In this document: piece by piece, positions 1 through 5,173 of the stretch
Position numbering within the stretch: the stretch's first letter is position 1
Layout of the letters: every line of letters starts with the position of its first letter
Origin: SIG673 sp964570105
Lineage (GTDB): Bacteria > Bacillota > Clostridia > Oscillospirales > CAG-272
DNA length: 5,420 bases
Assembly: GCA_964570105.1 (NCBI GenBank)
Contig: CAZMWM010000115.1
Span: 1 to 5,420, forward strand
Reading direction: 5' to 3'
Made by a program: the position numbers and the translations under genes
The notes under the pieces: generated by a model
The model's database searches: none
What the model was told of the DNA's origin: nothing
Seen by the model: only the letters and a program-made list of their open reading frames with translations

Positions 1-592
1 GATACGTCGCCGTCCGTACAGCGTCATACTGTTCGATGAGATAGAAAAGGCTCACGCCGACGTCATGAATATACTCCTTCAGATACTTGACGACGGCAGA
101 GTGACGGACGCTCAGGGCAGAGTGGTGGACTTTTCCAATACCGTCATCGCTATGACGACGAACGCAGGTGCTACCGCGAGCGGTGTGATAGGCTTCAGCG
201 GTGATACGGAAAAGCAGGATGAGGAACGCACGTTGCGTGCGCTGTCCGGATTTTTGAGACCGGAATTTTTAAACCGCGTCGACGGCATCATAACCTTCCG
301 TTCGCTCGACAAGTCCGATCTTGAGAAGATCGCCGTCATTATGCTGGATGAGACGGTGGCGGCGCTCCGTGAGCACGGTCACAAGGCTATGTATACCGAG
401 GCGGCGGCAAGGGCTATTGCCGAAAATTCGTATTCAGCCGCTTACGGCGCGAGAAATATGCGGAGATACATCCAGACGCACGTCGAGGATAAGATCGCAA
501 ACGAGATAATCAGACGGCGGGGCGAGGGAACGGCTCTCATAGCCATAGACGCACTGCCGGACGGCTCGGACGTATCCGTCAGCTGCAATTGA
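1..592 (+). CDS. ATP-dependent Clp protease ATP-binding subunit (ClpC/ClpA type), 3' part only
   Basis: This is the C-terminal part of a Clp/Hsp100 AAA+ unfoldase. The first full codon is at 2, about 196 residues are visible, and the gene continues off the left edge. The reading frame is open before the ATG at 65, which is an internal methionine. Visible residues, numbered from codon 2: Walker B VILFDE (8-13), sensor-1 Asn in TTNAGA (about 54), LRPEFLNR with its likely arginine finger (about 92), and the sensor-2 motif YGAR (about 148-151), followed by a typical small D2 subdomain. The tripeptide IGF (63-65) follows sensor 1, where ClpA and ClpC carry the ClpP-docking loop. ClpB disaggregases lack this loop, so I favour a ClpP partner that unfolds proteins in the cytoplasm for degradation. 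ClpC versus ClpA cannot be settled without the N-terminus. A terminator follows 72 bp after the stop, so this gene ends its transcription unit. Confidence 0.93.
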   Translation, partial: IRRRPYSVILFDEIEKAHADVMNILLQILDDGRVTDAQGRVVDFSNTVIAMTTNAGATASGVIGFSGDTEKQDEERTLRALSGFLRPEFLNRVDGIITFRSLDKSDLEKIAVIMLDETVAALREHGHKAMYTEAAARAIAENSYSAAYGARNMRRYIQTHVEDKIANEIIRRRGEGTALIAIDALPDGSDVSVSCN

Positions 593-663
593 GATCGGTT
601 GCGATCAAGATCGGCTGCAATTTAAATTAAATATTTATCCGACGCTTGATCGCCGGATGCGCT

Positions 664-716
664 ATCCCCATTTTCGGATCCTATCTGTAAGGGTTTCCGA
701 GGGTGGGGATTTTTTT
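664..716 (+). terminator. Rho-independent terminator after the Clp gene
   Basis: ATCCCCA (664-670) pairs with TGGGGAT (704-710). TTT (671-673) pairs with GGG (701-703) by G-U wobble, and TCGGA (674-678) pairs with TCCGA (696-700). This gives a 15-bp stem with a 17-nt loop, followed directly by a T run to 716. It lies 72 bp after the Clp stop codon and insulates the importer operon downstream. Confidence 0.88.
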
Positions 717-718
717 AT

Positions 719-831
719 TTTCCGAAAAAGTTCTTTCCGAAAAAAGCGCTTATCGGGGGCTTGTTTTCGGGCAAATATCACCCCGAAATGAATTTTTATG
801 CATTTTCGGGTTAATAAATTTTCTAAAGCTG
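719..831. other. Region upstream of the importer promoter, with short repeats and a hairpin
   Basis: No gene is visible here. TTTCCGAAAAA occurs twice as a direct repeat (719-729 and 734-744). TTTTCGGG occurs at 764-771 and 803-810. CCCGAAATG (782-790) can pair with CATTTTCGGG (801-810) with a one-base bulge and a 10-nt loop. The hairpin ends 21 bp before the -35 box at 832, so it could be an upstream regulator site or a remnant terminator. The sequence alone does not decide this. Confidence 0.35.
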
Positions 832-860
832 TTGACAAACGGACTAAAATGTAGTATGAT
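832..860 (+). promoter_or_regulatory. Sigma-A promoter of the amino-acid importer
   Basis: A perfect -35 TTGACA (832-837), a 17-bp spacer and -10 TATGAT (855-860) predict a start near 867 and a leader of about 58 nt. The leader is too short for most amino-acid riboswitches or a T-box, and I see neither. The leader contains GTGAC (878-882) and GTCAC (895-899), a possible small hairpin or operator ahead of the ribosome-binding site. Confidence 0.85.
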
Positions 861-924
861 AGACGGGTAACGATTTTGTGACGTTCTGTGAGATGTCACG
901 ATTAAAATGAAGGAGATTACCCAA

Positions 925-1758
925 ATGAAAAAGATCACTGCATTTATCCTGTTGTTAGCAATGTGCATCGGTTGCTTCGCGGCGTTGTCCGCTTGCAACG
1001 ATGACTCAAACACCCTCATAATGGCGACCAACGCCGCGTTCCCTCCGTACGAATTCGTCGACGGGAGCGAGTATGCCGGTATCGACGTTGAGATAGCTCA
1101 GGCGATAGCGAACAAGCTCGGCAAGAAGCTCAAGATCGAGGACGTGGATTTCGGTGCGGTCATTGCCGGAGTACAGTCAAAGAAGTACGATTTCGGTATG
1201 GCGGGAATAACCGTTACCGATGAGCGTAAGGAAAAGGTAAACTTCTCCGATTCTTACGCTACCGGCATTCAGGTCATAATAGTTAAGAACGGCTCAAGCA
1301 TTACCGGACTTGATTCCATCTTTAACTTTGACGAAAACGGCGATCCCGTATCGCTCAAAAACGAGAATATCAAGGTCGGCGTTCAGCAGGATACGACCGG
1401 AGATGCATATTGCTCCGACGATATAAGCAATTGGGGATTTAACAACTGCGACGAGGACGGCAAGATACTTACCGACCGTGTCGAGCGCTATAAGACCGGA
1501 GCCGATGCTATAGAGGGACTTAAGACCGGCAAGGTGGATCTTGTTATAATCGACAACGAGCCTGCTAAGTCTTACGTTGAAGCCAATCCCGGTAAGATAT
1601 TCATTCTCGAGAACGAAGAGTATACCGTGGAGGATTACGCTATCTGCGTGAACAAGGAGAATACTCAGCTGCTTGAGGACATCAACAACGCTCTTAAGGA
1701 GCTTAAGGCTGACGGTACTATCACCGCTATCATAAACAAATATATCAAGGCTGACTGA
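925..1758 (+). CDS. Amino-acid ABC transporter substrate-binding lipoprotein (SBP family 3)
   Basis: This is the extracellular binding protein of a polar amino-acid importer, 277 aa. I chose ATG 925 because AAGGAG (910-915) lies 9 nt upstream. The in-frame ATG at 907 overlaps that Shine-Dalgarno and would add six residues ahead of the signal peptide. A Lys-rich N-terminus and hydrophobic segment end in lipobox LSAC, with Cys24 as the predicted lipidated residue. The mature domain opens with NAAFPPYEF (36-44). It carries GITVTDER (94-101), whose Arg101 matches the residue that binds the ligand carboxylate in HisJ-type proteins. VGVQQDTTGD (151-160) is the conserved lobe-2 turn, and Asp210 in IIDNEPA matches the residue that binds the ligand amino group. 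Length is normal for the family. Specificity cannot be read from sequence; glutamine, other polar amino acids or cystine are possible. It is the first gene of the importer operon and is separated from its permease by a repeat-filled gap. Confidence 0.94.
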   Translation: MKKITAFILLLAMCIGCFAALSACNDDSNTLIMATNAAFPPYEFVDGSEYAGIDVEIAQAIANKLGKKLKIEDVDFGAVIAGVQSKKYDFGMAGITVTDERKEKVNFSDSYATGIQVIIVKNGSSITGLDSIFNFDENGDPVSLKNENIKVGVQQDTTGDAYCSDDISNWGFNNCDEDGKILTDRVERYKTGADAIEGLKTGKVDLVIIDNEPAKSYVEANPGKIFILENEEYTVEDYAICVNKENTQLLEDINNALKELKADGTITAIINKYIKAD

Positions 1759-1780
1759 GATACGGCGAGCTTTTTATCCT

Positions 1781-1817
1781 GCCCGAGGCTCCCGACTGTT
1801 TGAGCAAAGCCTCGGGC
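1781..1817 (+). other. Strong hairpin just after the binding-protein gene
   Basis: GCCCGAGGCT (1781-1790) pairs perfectly with AGCCTCGGGC (1808-1817) around a 17-nt loop, 22 nt after the stop codon. No T run follows on either strand, so it is not a standard rho-independent terminator. A GC-rich hairpin in this position could stabilise the mRNA of the binding-protein gene or partly attenuate the downstream genes. That role is inference. Confidence 0.6.
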
Positions 1818-1833
1818 TGTCGGCGTGGGATCA

Positions 1834-1876
1834 GGTTGTTGAAAATGTGATCAGTGCGTAAGGACACCTCATCCAC
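1834..1876 (+). repeat. Dispersed repeat module alpha, copy 1
   Basis: This stretch matches 5249-5292 at roughly 80% by eye, with GTTGAAAATGTGA identical (1838-1850 and 5253-5265), followed by a shared GTGCG...AAGGACA...CAC pattern. It has no coding potential. The similarity between two places 3.4 kb apart marks it as part of a repeat family. Confidence 0.7.
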
Positions 1877-1911
1877 CGCTAACGCGGTCCCCCTTCCCCC
1901 GCTGGGGAAGG
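1875..1911 (+). repeat. Two adjacent short hairpins
   Basis: ACCGC (1875-1879) pairs with GCGGT (1884-1888) around TAAC. CCTTCCCC (1892-1899) pairs with GGGGAAGG (1904-1911) around a 4-nt loop. I recall motifs of this type in many gut Clostridia repeats, but that was not checked here. There is no T run after the second hairpin. Confidence 0.55.
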
Positions 1912-2019
1912 CATAAGGGGCTACAGCTTTTCTCGAGATTTTGCTTAAACGCGAAGTTTTGGTTTTCACAATCCCTCAGTCGCCTTCGGCAACAGCTCCC
2001 TTTACACAAGGGAGCCTAC

Positions 2020-2058
2020 GGTACGCCCTAAATTTGTGCGAACATAGACAGGCGTACC
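2020..2058 (+). repeat. Conserved-loop hairpin (module beta), copy 1
   Basis: GGTACGCC (2020-2027) pairs with GGCGTACC (2051-2058) around a 23-nt loop. The loop contains GTGCGAACATAGA (2036-2048), which recurs exactly in the loop of the second copy at 5199-5211. The stems differ between copies by a compensatory change: T2022-A2056 here is C5184-G5220 there. Confidence 0.7.
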
Positions 2059-2111
2059 TTTATGATGGAATATCCCATTTCCACCGCGAAGATACTCGAA
2101 GGTCTTTTGCT

Positions 2112-2155
2112 GAAGTCTATATCCTTGCGTGTAACACGGCTTTGCCGTGTTACAC
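2112..2155 (+). repeat. Hairpin module gamma, copy 1
   Basis: GAAGTCTA (2112-2119) leads into a 12-bp perfect hairpin, 2129-2140 with 2144-2155, closing on TTT. The module aligns without gaps to 5375-5418. Three stem pairs differ by compensatory changes while the loop T run is kept. Confidence 0.65.
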
Positions 2156-2351
2156 AGAGTTGACCTTTGGTCAACTCATTTTGCCATCAGCTTTTCTTGA
2201 AAAGCTGATGCTTTCCTTCAGAAAGCGGCGCCGAAGGCGACTGAGGGATCGTAAACGAAAAGCGCTGAGCTTAATAACTGATGCAGACGCGATATTGGCA
2301 GTTTGGCAGTTAAGTTGACAAATCAAGGGCTTTGTTGGAGCTTTTCAGATA

Positions 2352-2375
2352 CTTAAGAAAGGAACGGTCTTAAGC
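2352..2375 (+). promoter_or_regulatory. Permease ribosome-binding site inside a small hairpin loop
   Basis: AAAGGA (2358-2363) is the likely Shine-Dalgarno, ending 12 nt before the TTG start. It sits in the 11-nt loop between CTTAAG (2352-2357) and CTTAAG (2369-2374), which can pair with each other. The stem would place the site physically close to the start codon and might modulate translation. The stem is only 6 bp and AT-rich. Confidence 0.45.
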
Positions 2376-3101
2376 TTGTTCGAAGATTTTAAGAATGAAT
2401 TTATAAGAAATTTTATAACCAAGGGACGCTGGAAGATGCTGGTGCAGGGGTTGGAAAATACCCTTTTCATCACCTTTTGCTCCGTGCTTATCGGTATCGC
2501 TATCGGTATAGTGATAGCGGCTGTGCGCTCAACATACGATAAGAATGTCGAGTCGCTCAAGAAAAACGGCGGCGCAGGTTATGTCGTTATGAGGATACTC
2601 AACGCACTTGCGCGCCTGTATCTTACCGTACTGCGCGGAACTCCCGTGGTGGTGCAGCTTCTGATCGCGTACTTCGTGATATTTGCATCCTCGCGTAACG
2701 GTATCGGCGTGGCTATCTTTGCCTTCGGTCTGAACTCCGGTGCTTACGTTGCGGAGATATTCAGAGGCGGTATAATGTCTATCGATAACGGTCAGTTCGA
2801 GGCAGGGCGTTCGCTCGGCTTCAATTACTTGCAGACTATGATCTATATCATCATACCGCAGGTCATAAAGACCGTACTTCCGACGCTCTGCAACGAATTT
2901 ATCGTCCTGCTCAAGGAGACCTCCGTGGCGGGATATGTGGGTATTATGGACCTTACGAAAGCCGGAGAGCTGATACGCGGAGCAACGTTTTCGGCGTTTA
3001 TGCCGCTGATCGCGGTCGCGCTTATATATCTCGTTGCCGTCGTCGTGCTTACAAAGCTGGTGAATATCCTTGAAAGGAGGCTTCGCAGGAGTGAACGCTG
3101 A
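2376..3101 (+). CDS. Polar amino-acid ABC transporter permease (HisM/GlnP family)
   Basis: This is the membrane channel subunit of the importer, 241 aa. The start is TTG at 2376. No ATG lies in frame until codon 21 (Met21), and starting there would trim the usual amphipathic N-terminus before the first membrane segment. Hydrophobic segments are near 29-50, 82-105, 110-128, 155-180 and 205-228. RGTPVVVQLL (87-96) is the typical motif after the first cytoplasmic stretch. EAGRSLGFNYLQ...PQV (about 141-163) is the EAA loop that docks onto the ATPase. A polar stretch at 51-68 between the first two segments lengthens the protein slightly. Its stop overlaps the start of the ATPase gene, so the two are translationally coupled. 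The substrate is unknown but should match that of the binding protein upstream. Confidence 0.93.
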   Translation: MFEDFKNEFIRNFITKGRWKMLVQGLENTLFITFCSVLIGIAIGIVIAAVRSTYDKNVESLKKNGGAGYVVMRILNALARLYLTVLRGTPVVVQLLIAYFVIFASSRNGIGVAIFAFGLNSGAYVAEIFRGGIMSIDNGQFEAGRSLGFNYLQTMIYIIIPQVIKTVLPTLCNEFIVLLKETSVAGYVGIMDLTKAGELIRGATFSAFMPLIAVALIYLVAVVVLTKLVNILERRLRRSER

Positions 3102-3864
3102 AATGAATAAGGGAGACGTCTCTCGCGGATCTGTGATAATACGCACGTTGGACCTCAAAAAGCATTATAACGGCGGAGCTATCAAGGCGCTTGACGGTGT
3201 GGATCTCGATGTGCATTCCGGCGAGGTGGTGGTCATTATCGGTCCGTCCGGAAGCGGAAAATCCACTTTGCTTCGCTCGCTCAATCTCCTTGAGGTGCCA
3301 AGCTCGGGAAGCATAATGTTTCACGGGACGGATATTGCCGCGCGTCACGTCGATATAAATATCCACCGTCAGAAGATGGGAATGGTATTTCAGCATTTTA
3401 ATCTGTTTCCGCATATGACCATCCTGAAAAATCTTACGTTGGCTCCCGTCAAGCTCTTAAAGAAGAGCAAGGAGGAGGCTGAGGCGAGAGCGATGGCTCT
3501 GCTTGAAAGGGTGGCGCTTGCGGACAGGGCAGACGCATATCCGAGCCAGCTTTCGGGCGGTCAGAAGCAAAGGATAGCCATCGTGCGTGCACTTTGTATG
3601 GAGCCTGAGGTAATGCTCTTTGACGAGCCGACGTCCGCTTTGGATCCCGAGCTTGTCGGTGAAGTGCTCGACGTTATGAGGGGACTTGCCCGAGACGGTA
3701 TGACGATGCTGTGTGTTACCCACGAGATGAGCTTCGCAAGAGAGGTCGCGGACAGGGTGATATTTATGTGCGAGGGCAAGATATGCGAGCAGGGAACGCC
3801 CGACCAAATATTCGGCTCGCCCGAAAATCCGCGTCTGAGACAGTTCCTACAGAGCATACTTTGA
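3091..3864 (+). CDS. Polar amino-acid ABC transporter ATP-binding protein (HisP/GlnQ family)
   Basis: This is the cytoplasmic ATPase that drives the importer, 257 aa from GTG 3091. Numbering from that start: Walker A GPSGSGKST (51-59), Q-loop Gln101 in VFQHFNLFPHMT, signature LSGGQKQR (154-161), Walker B VMLFDE with catalytic Glu179, D-loop SALD (182-185) and H-loop His211 in VTHEM. The tail CEGKICEQGTP...LRQFLQSIL is typical of the amino-acid subfamily. GTG 3091 is preferred because AAAGGAGG (3073-3080) lies 10 nt upstream. ATG 3103, with AGGAG at 3087-3091, is a credible alternative giving 253 aa. The frame also opens at TTG 3070, but that precedes the Shine-Dalgarno. The GTG start overlaps the permease stop by 11 bp. 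All nucleotide-binding motifs look intact, so the importer should be functional. Confidence 0.95.
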   Translation: MNAEMNKGDVSRGSVIIRTLDLKKHYNGGAIKALDGVDLDVHSGEVVVIIGPSGSGKSTLLRSLNLLEVPSSGSIMFHGTDIAARHVDINIHRQKMGMVFQHFNLFPHMTILKNLTLAPVKLLKKSKEEAEARAMALLERVALADRADAYPSQLSGGQKQRIAIVRALCMEPEVMLFDEPTSALDPELVGEVLDVMRGLARDGMTMLCVTHEMSFAREVADRVIFMCEGKICEQGTPDQIFGSPENPRLRQFLQSIL

Positions 3865-3879
3865 TATTTAGGACGCAAA

Positions 3880-3921
3880 AAGACCTGTGCTACGGAGCAT
3901 ATCCGTGTGTGCACAGGTCTT
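3880..3921. terminator. Bidirectional terminator between the convergent ATPase and oxidoreductase genes
   Basis: AAGACCTGTGC (3880-3890) pairs perfectly with GCACAGGTCTT (3911-3921). The stem extends past small bulges through ACGGA (3892-3896) with TCCGT (3902-3906). On the minus strand the stem runs into TTTTTGCG, a good U tract. On the plus strand the tail TTATTTAT is weaker. It begins 16 bp after the ATPase stop and ends 28 bp from the oxidoreductase stop, so it can serve both transcripts. Confidence 0.82.
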
Positions 3922-3948
3922 ATTTATGCTATGTATCGAATTGGGACG

Positions 3949-4995
3949 TCAGATCTCGGTCACTATCGGTGTGCCGCTCTCAGCTGATGCGAACGCCGCT
4001 TCCATCACCTGCATCACCCGTCTTACTTCACAAAGCTTTATGAGCTGAGGCTCTTCTCCGTCAACTGCCTTTACAACGTTACGGTAGAAGTCGTGAACGT
4101 CGGAAAGAGGGCGCTCTATCTCGTAGGTCTTGAGGGTTATCTCATCTCTGGGAGCCATGGTCTTGGTTATGCCGGCGGCTGTCTGAACGGGAACGACATC
4201 GCTCTCGTGCCATGCGAGGCACTTGGCTACCTGAGCCTTCATCCTCCAATCCTCGATCTTGGCGGAGCCGTTCTTGCACTGCATATAAAATCTCGGCATC
4301 GCGATGAAATTGAACGTTCCGACCTCGACGTATCCGGTCTTTCCGCTCTCGAAATAGATGTTGAGACGGAAGCCGTCGTCGACCTCGTCCGTGGTTATAT
4401 TGGTTATGTCGCAGGATATCTTGACTATCTTTTCGGGAAGGAGCTTGAGCATCTGGTCTATAAGGTGCACGCCCCAATCAAGTATCATTCCGCCGCCGTA
4501 GGGCTTATGACATCTCCAATCGGAGGGAATGCCGCGCGAGCCGTGTATTCTGGATTCGATGCGTATCGGCTCTCCTATATCGCCGCTGTCTATTATCTGC
4601 TTGATGGCGAGAAAATCAACGTCCCAGCGTCTGTTCTGGTGTACGGTGAAGAGCTTTCCGTATTTCTTTGCCGCATCTGCCATCTCGTCGAACGCCTTGA
4701 CGGACATCTCCACGGGCTTTTCGCATATGACGTTCTTGCCTGCCGCAAGCGCCTTTATGACCAGCTCCTTATGTACGTCGTTAGGGGTGGCTATGACTAC
4801 GATATCGCAACGCTCGTCGCCGAGAGCTTCCTCAAGAGAGCCGTACGCGTGGATGCCGCGCGATATGGCAAGCTCCGTGCGAGCCTTCGCTATATCGTAG
4901 ATGCCGAGAAGCGAGACTACGTCGCTCTTCAGTATATGATCCGCGTGCCAACCGCCCTGACCGCCGTAGCCTATTACAGTTACGTTCTTTTTCAT
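3949..4995 (-). CDS. Gfo/Idh/MocA-family NAD(P)-dependent oxidoreductase
   Basis: A 348-aa cytoplasmic dehydrogenase of the Gfo/Idh/MocA family, whose members oxidise or reduce sugars, inositols and related polyols. The N-terminal Rossmann fold shows VIGYGGQGGWH (7-17), a glycine-rich nucleotide loop. Asp34 ends the second strand, often a sign of NAD preference. ATPNDVH (69-75) and EKP (92-94) are family hallmarks, with Lys93 the usual catalytic lysine. The C-terminal domain has GGGMILDWGVHLID (167-180), in which Asp173 and His177 match the family's catalytic Asp/His pair. Length is normal. The ATG at 4995 has AGAGGGAA about 8-9 nt upstream and a promoter at 5055-5083, so the gene looks monocistronic. 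The substrate cannot be assigned and the neighbours give no pathway clue. A 307-codon open frame on the opposite strand is a codon-bias shadow. Confidence 0.93.
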   Translation of the reverse strand: MKKNVTVIGYGGQGGWHADHILKSDVVSLLGIYDIAKARTELAISRGIHAYGSLEEALGDERCDIVVIATPNDVHKELVIKALAAGKNVICEKPVEMSVKAFDEMADAAKKYGKLFTVHQNRRWDVDFLAIKQIIDSGDIGEPIRIESRIHGSRGIPSDWRCHKPYGGGMILDWGVHLIDQMLKLLPEKIVKISCDITNITTDEVDDGFRLNIYFESGKTGYVEVGTFNFIAMPRFYMQCKNGSAKIEDWRMKAQVAKCLAWHESDVVPVQTAAGITKTMAPRDEITLKTYEIERPLSDVHDFYRNVVKAVDGEEPQLIKLCEVRRVMQVMEAAFASAESGTPIVTEI

Positions 4996-5054
4996 AAGTT
5001 CGTTCCCTCTGTATAAGTAATTTTATTTTGTAAGAATATCACGCTTACAGGGAT

Positions 5055-5083
5055 ATGATAGCATTTAATCGTCCGTTTGTCAA
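5055..5083 (-). promoter_or_regulatory. Sigma-A promoter of the oxidoreductase gene
   Basis: Read on the minus strand, -35 TTGACA (5083-5078), a 17-bp spacer and -10 TATCAT (5060-5055) predict a start near 5048 and a leader of about 52 nt. The first 13 bases, TTGACAAACGGAC, are identical to those of the importer promoter at 832-844. Confidence 0.8.
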
Positions 5084-5099
5084 TAGCTTTTCGGTTAAT

Positions 5100-5120
5100 T
5101 TTTGCGCAACTGCCGCAAAA
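5100..5120. promoter_or_regulatory. Operator-like palindrome between divergent promoters
   Basis: TTTTGCG (5100-5106) and CGCAAAA (5114-5120) form a perfect 7-bp inverted repeat with a 7-bp centre. It lies between the -35 boxes of the leftward promoter (5078-5083) and the rightward promoter (5126-5131), a natural place for a shared regulator. No T run suggests a terminator role, and no regulator gene is in view. Confidence 0.4.
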
Positions 5121-5125
5121 TAGCC

Positions 5126-5154
5126 TTGACGCGAGAGGATTTTGATGGTATAAT
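5126..5154 (+). promoter_or_regulatory. Near-consensus rightward promoter with no coding region in view
   Basis: -35 TTGACG (5126-5131), a 17-bp spacer and -10 TATAAT (5149-5154), with an extended -10 TG at 5146-5147, predict a start near 5161. The transcript would begin about 20 nt before the conserved-loop hairpin and run through the repeat region to the window edge. It could be a long leader for a gene beyond 5420 or a non-coding RNA. Confidence 0.75.
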
Positions 5155-5173
5155 GTATCTTGCCGTAAGCAAT

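Larger units (their letters stand above)
1971..2249. mobile_element. MITE-like element with 20-bp terminal inverted repeats and internal hairpins
   Basis: Bases 1971-1990 (beginning ATCCCTCAGTCG) are the exact reverse complement of 2230-2249, giving a 279-bp block with perfect 20-bp ends. There is no transposase inside, and I see no convincing target-site duplication. Internal perfect hairpins are: 1995-2002/2008-2015 (8 bp), 2020-2027/2051-2058 (8 bp), 2129-2140/2144-2155 (12 bp, TTT loop), 2157-2165/2169-2177 (9 bp, TTT loop), 2185-2195/2200-2210 (11 bp) and 2211-2215/2221-2225 (5 bp). Small size, terminal repeats and lack of coding content fit a non-autonomous miniature element. The dense hairpins also fit a composite of REP/BIME-like units. 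Movement is inferred, not shown. Confidence 0.55.
1759..2375. other. 617-bp non-coding gap between binding-protein and permease genes, filled with hairpin repeats
   Basis: No credible gene lies here. The gap holds, in order: the hairpin at 1781-1817; a dispersed module (1834-1876); small hairpins at 1875-1888 and 1892-1911; a 279-bp inverted-repeat-bounded block (1971-2249) with several internal hairpins; and a perfect tandem repeat of TTGGCAGT (2295-2310). TTGACA at 2315-2320 has no acceptable -10 box at normal spacing, so I see no separate promoter for the permease. Permease transcription would then depend on read-through from 867. Confidence 0.7.

Noticed and set aside
582..623. Short imperfect duplication at the end of the Clp gene (GCTGCAATT at 582-590 and 614-622; AGATCGG at 592-598 and 608-614)
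   Set aside because: It is probably a minor local duplication beyond the stop codon, and the copies are too short and diverged to support a function.
907..924. Upstream ATG start for the binding-protein gene at 907
   Set aside because: It overlaps the Shine-Dalgarno AAGGAG (910-915) used by ATG 925 and would place six extra residues ahead of a normal lipoprotein signal peptide.
1771..1830. Rho-independent terminator after the binding-protein gene
   Set aside because: The hairpin at 1781-1817 is strong but is followed by CTGTCGGCG with no T run, and the minus-strand tail is also not T-rich.
1834..2250. CRISPR array
   Set aside because: The repeats here are palindromes with different arms and irregular spacing. 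There is no regularly spaced identical direct repeat and no cas gene.
1941..2318. 125-codon open frame on the plus strand within the repeat region
   Set aside because: It starts before and ends after the inverted-repeat block and reads straight through its hairpins. Its low-complexity Arg/Lys run comes from the repeat sequence, it has no good ribosome-binding site, and it resembles no protein family I know. It is the kind of false hypothetical protein such repeats often create.
2315..2343. Possible internal promoter for the permease starting with TTGACA at 2315
   Set aside because: At 16-18 bp spacing there is no sequence resembling TATAAT (GAGCTT falls at 17 bp), so only the -35 hexamer is present.
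4093..5016. 307-codon open frame on the plus strand opposite the oxidoreductase
   Set aside because: It is antisense to a gene with complete family motifs. It shows no recognisable domain and no Shine-Dalgarno or promoter, so it is explained by the codon bias of the real gene.
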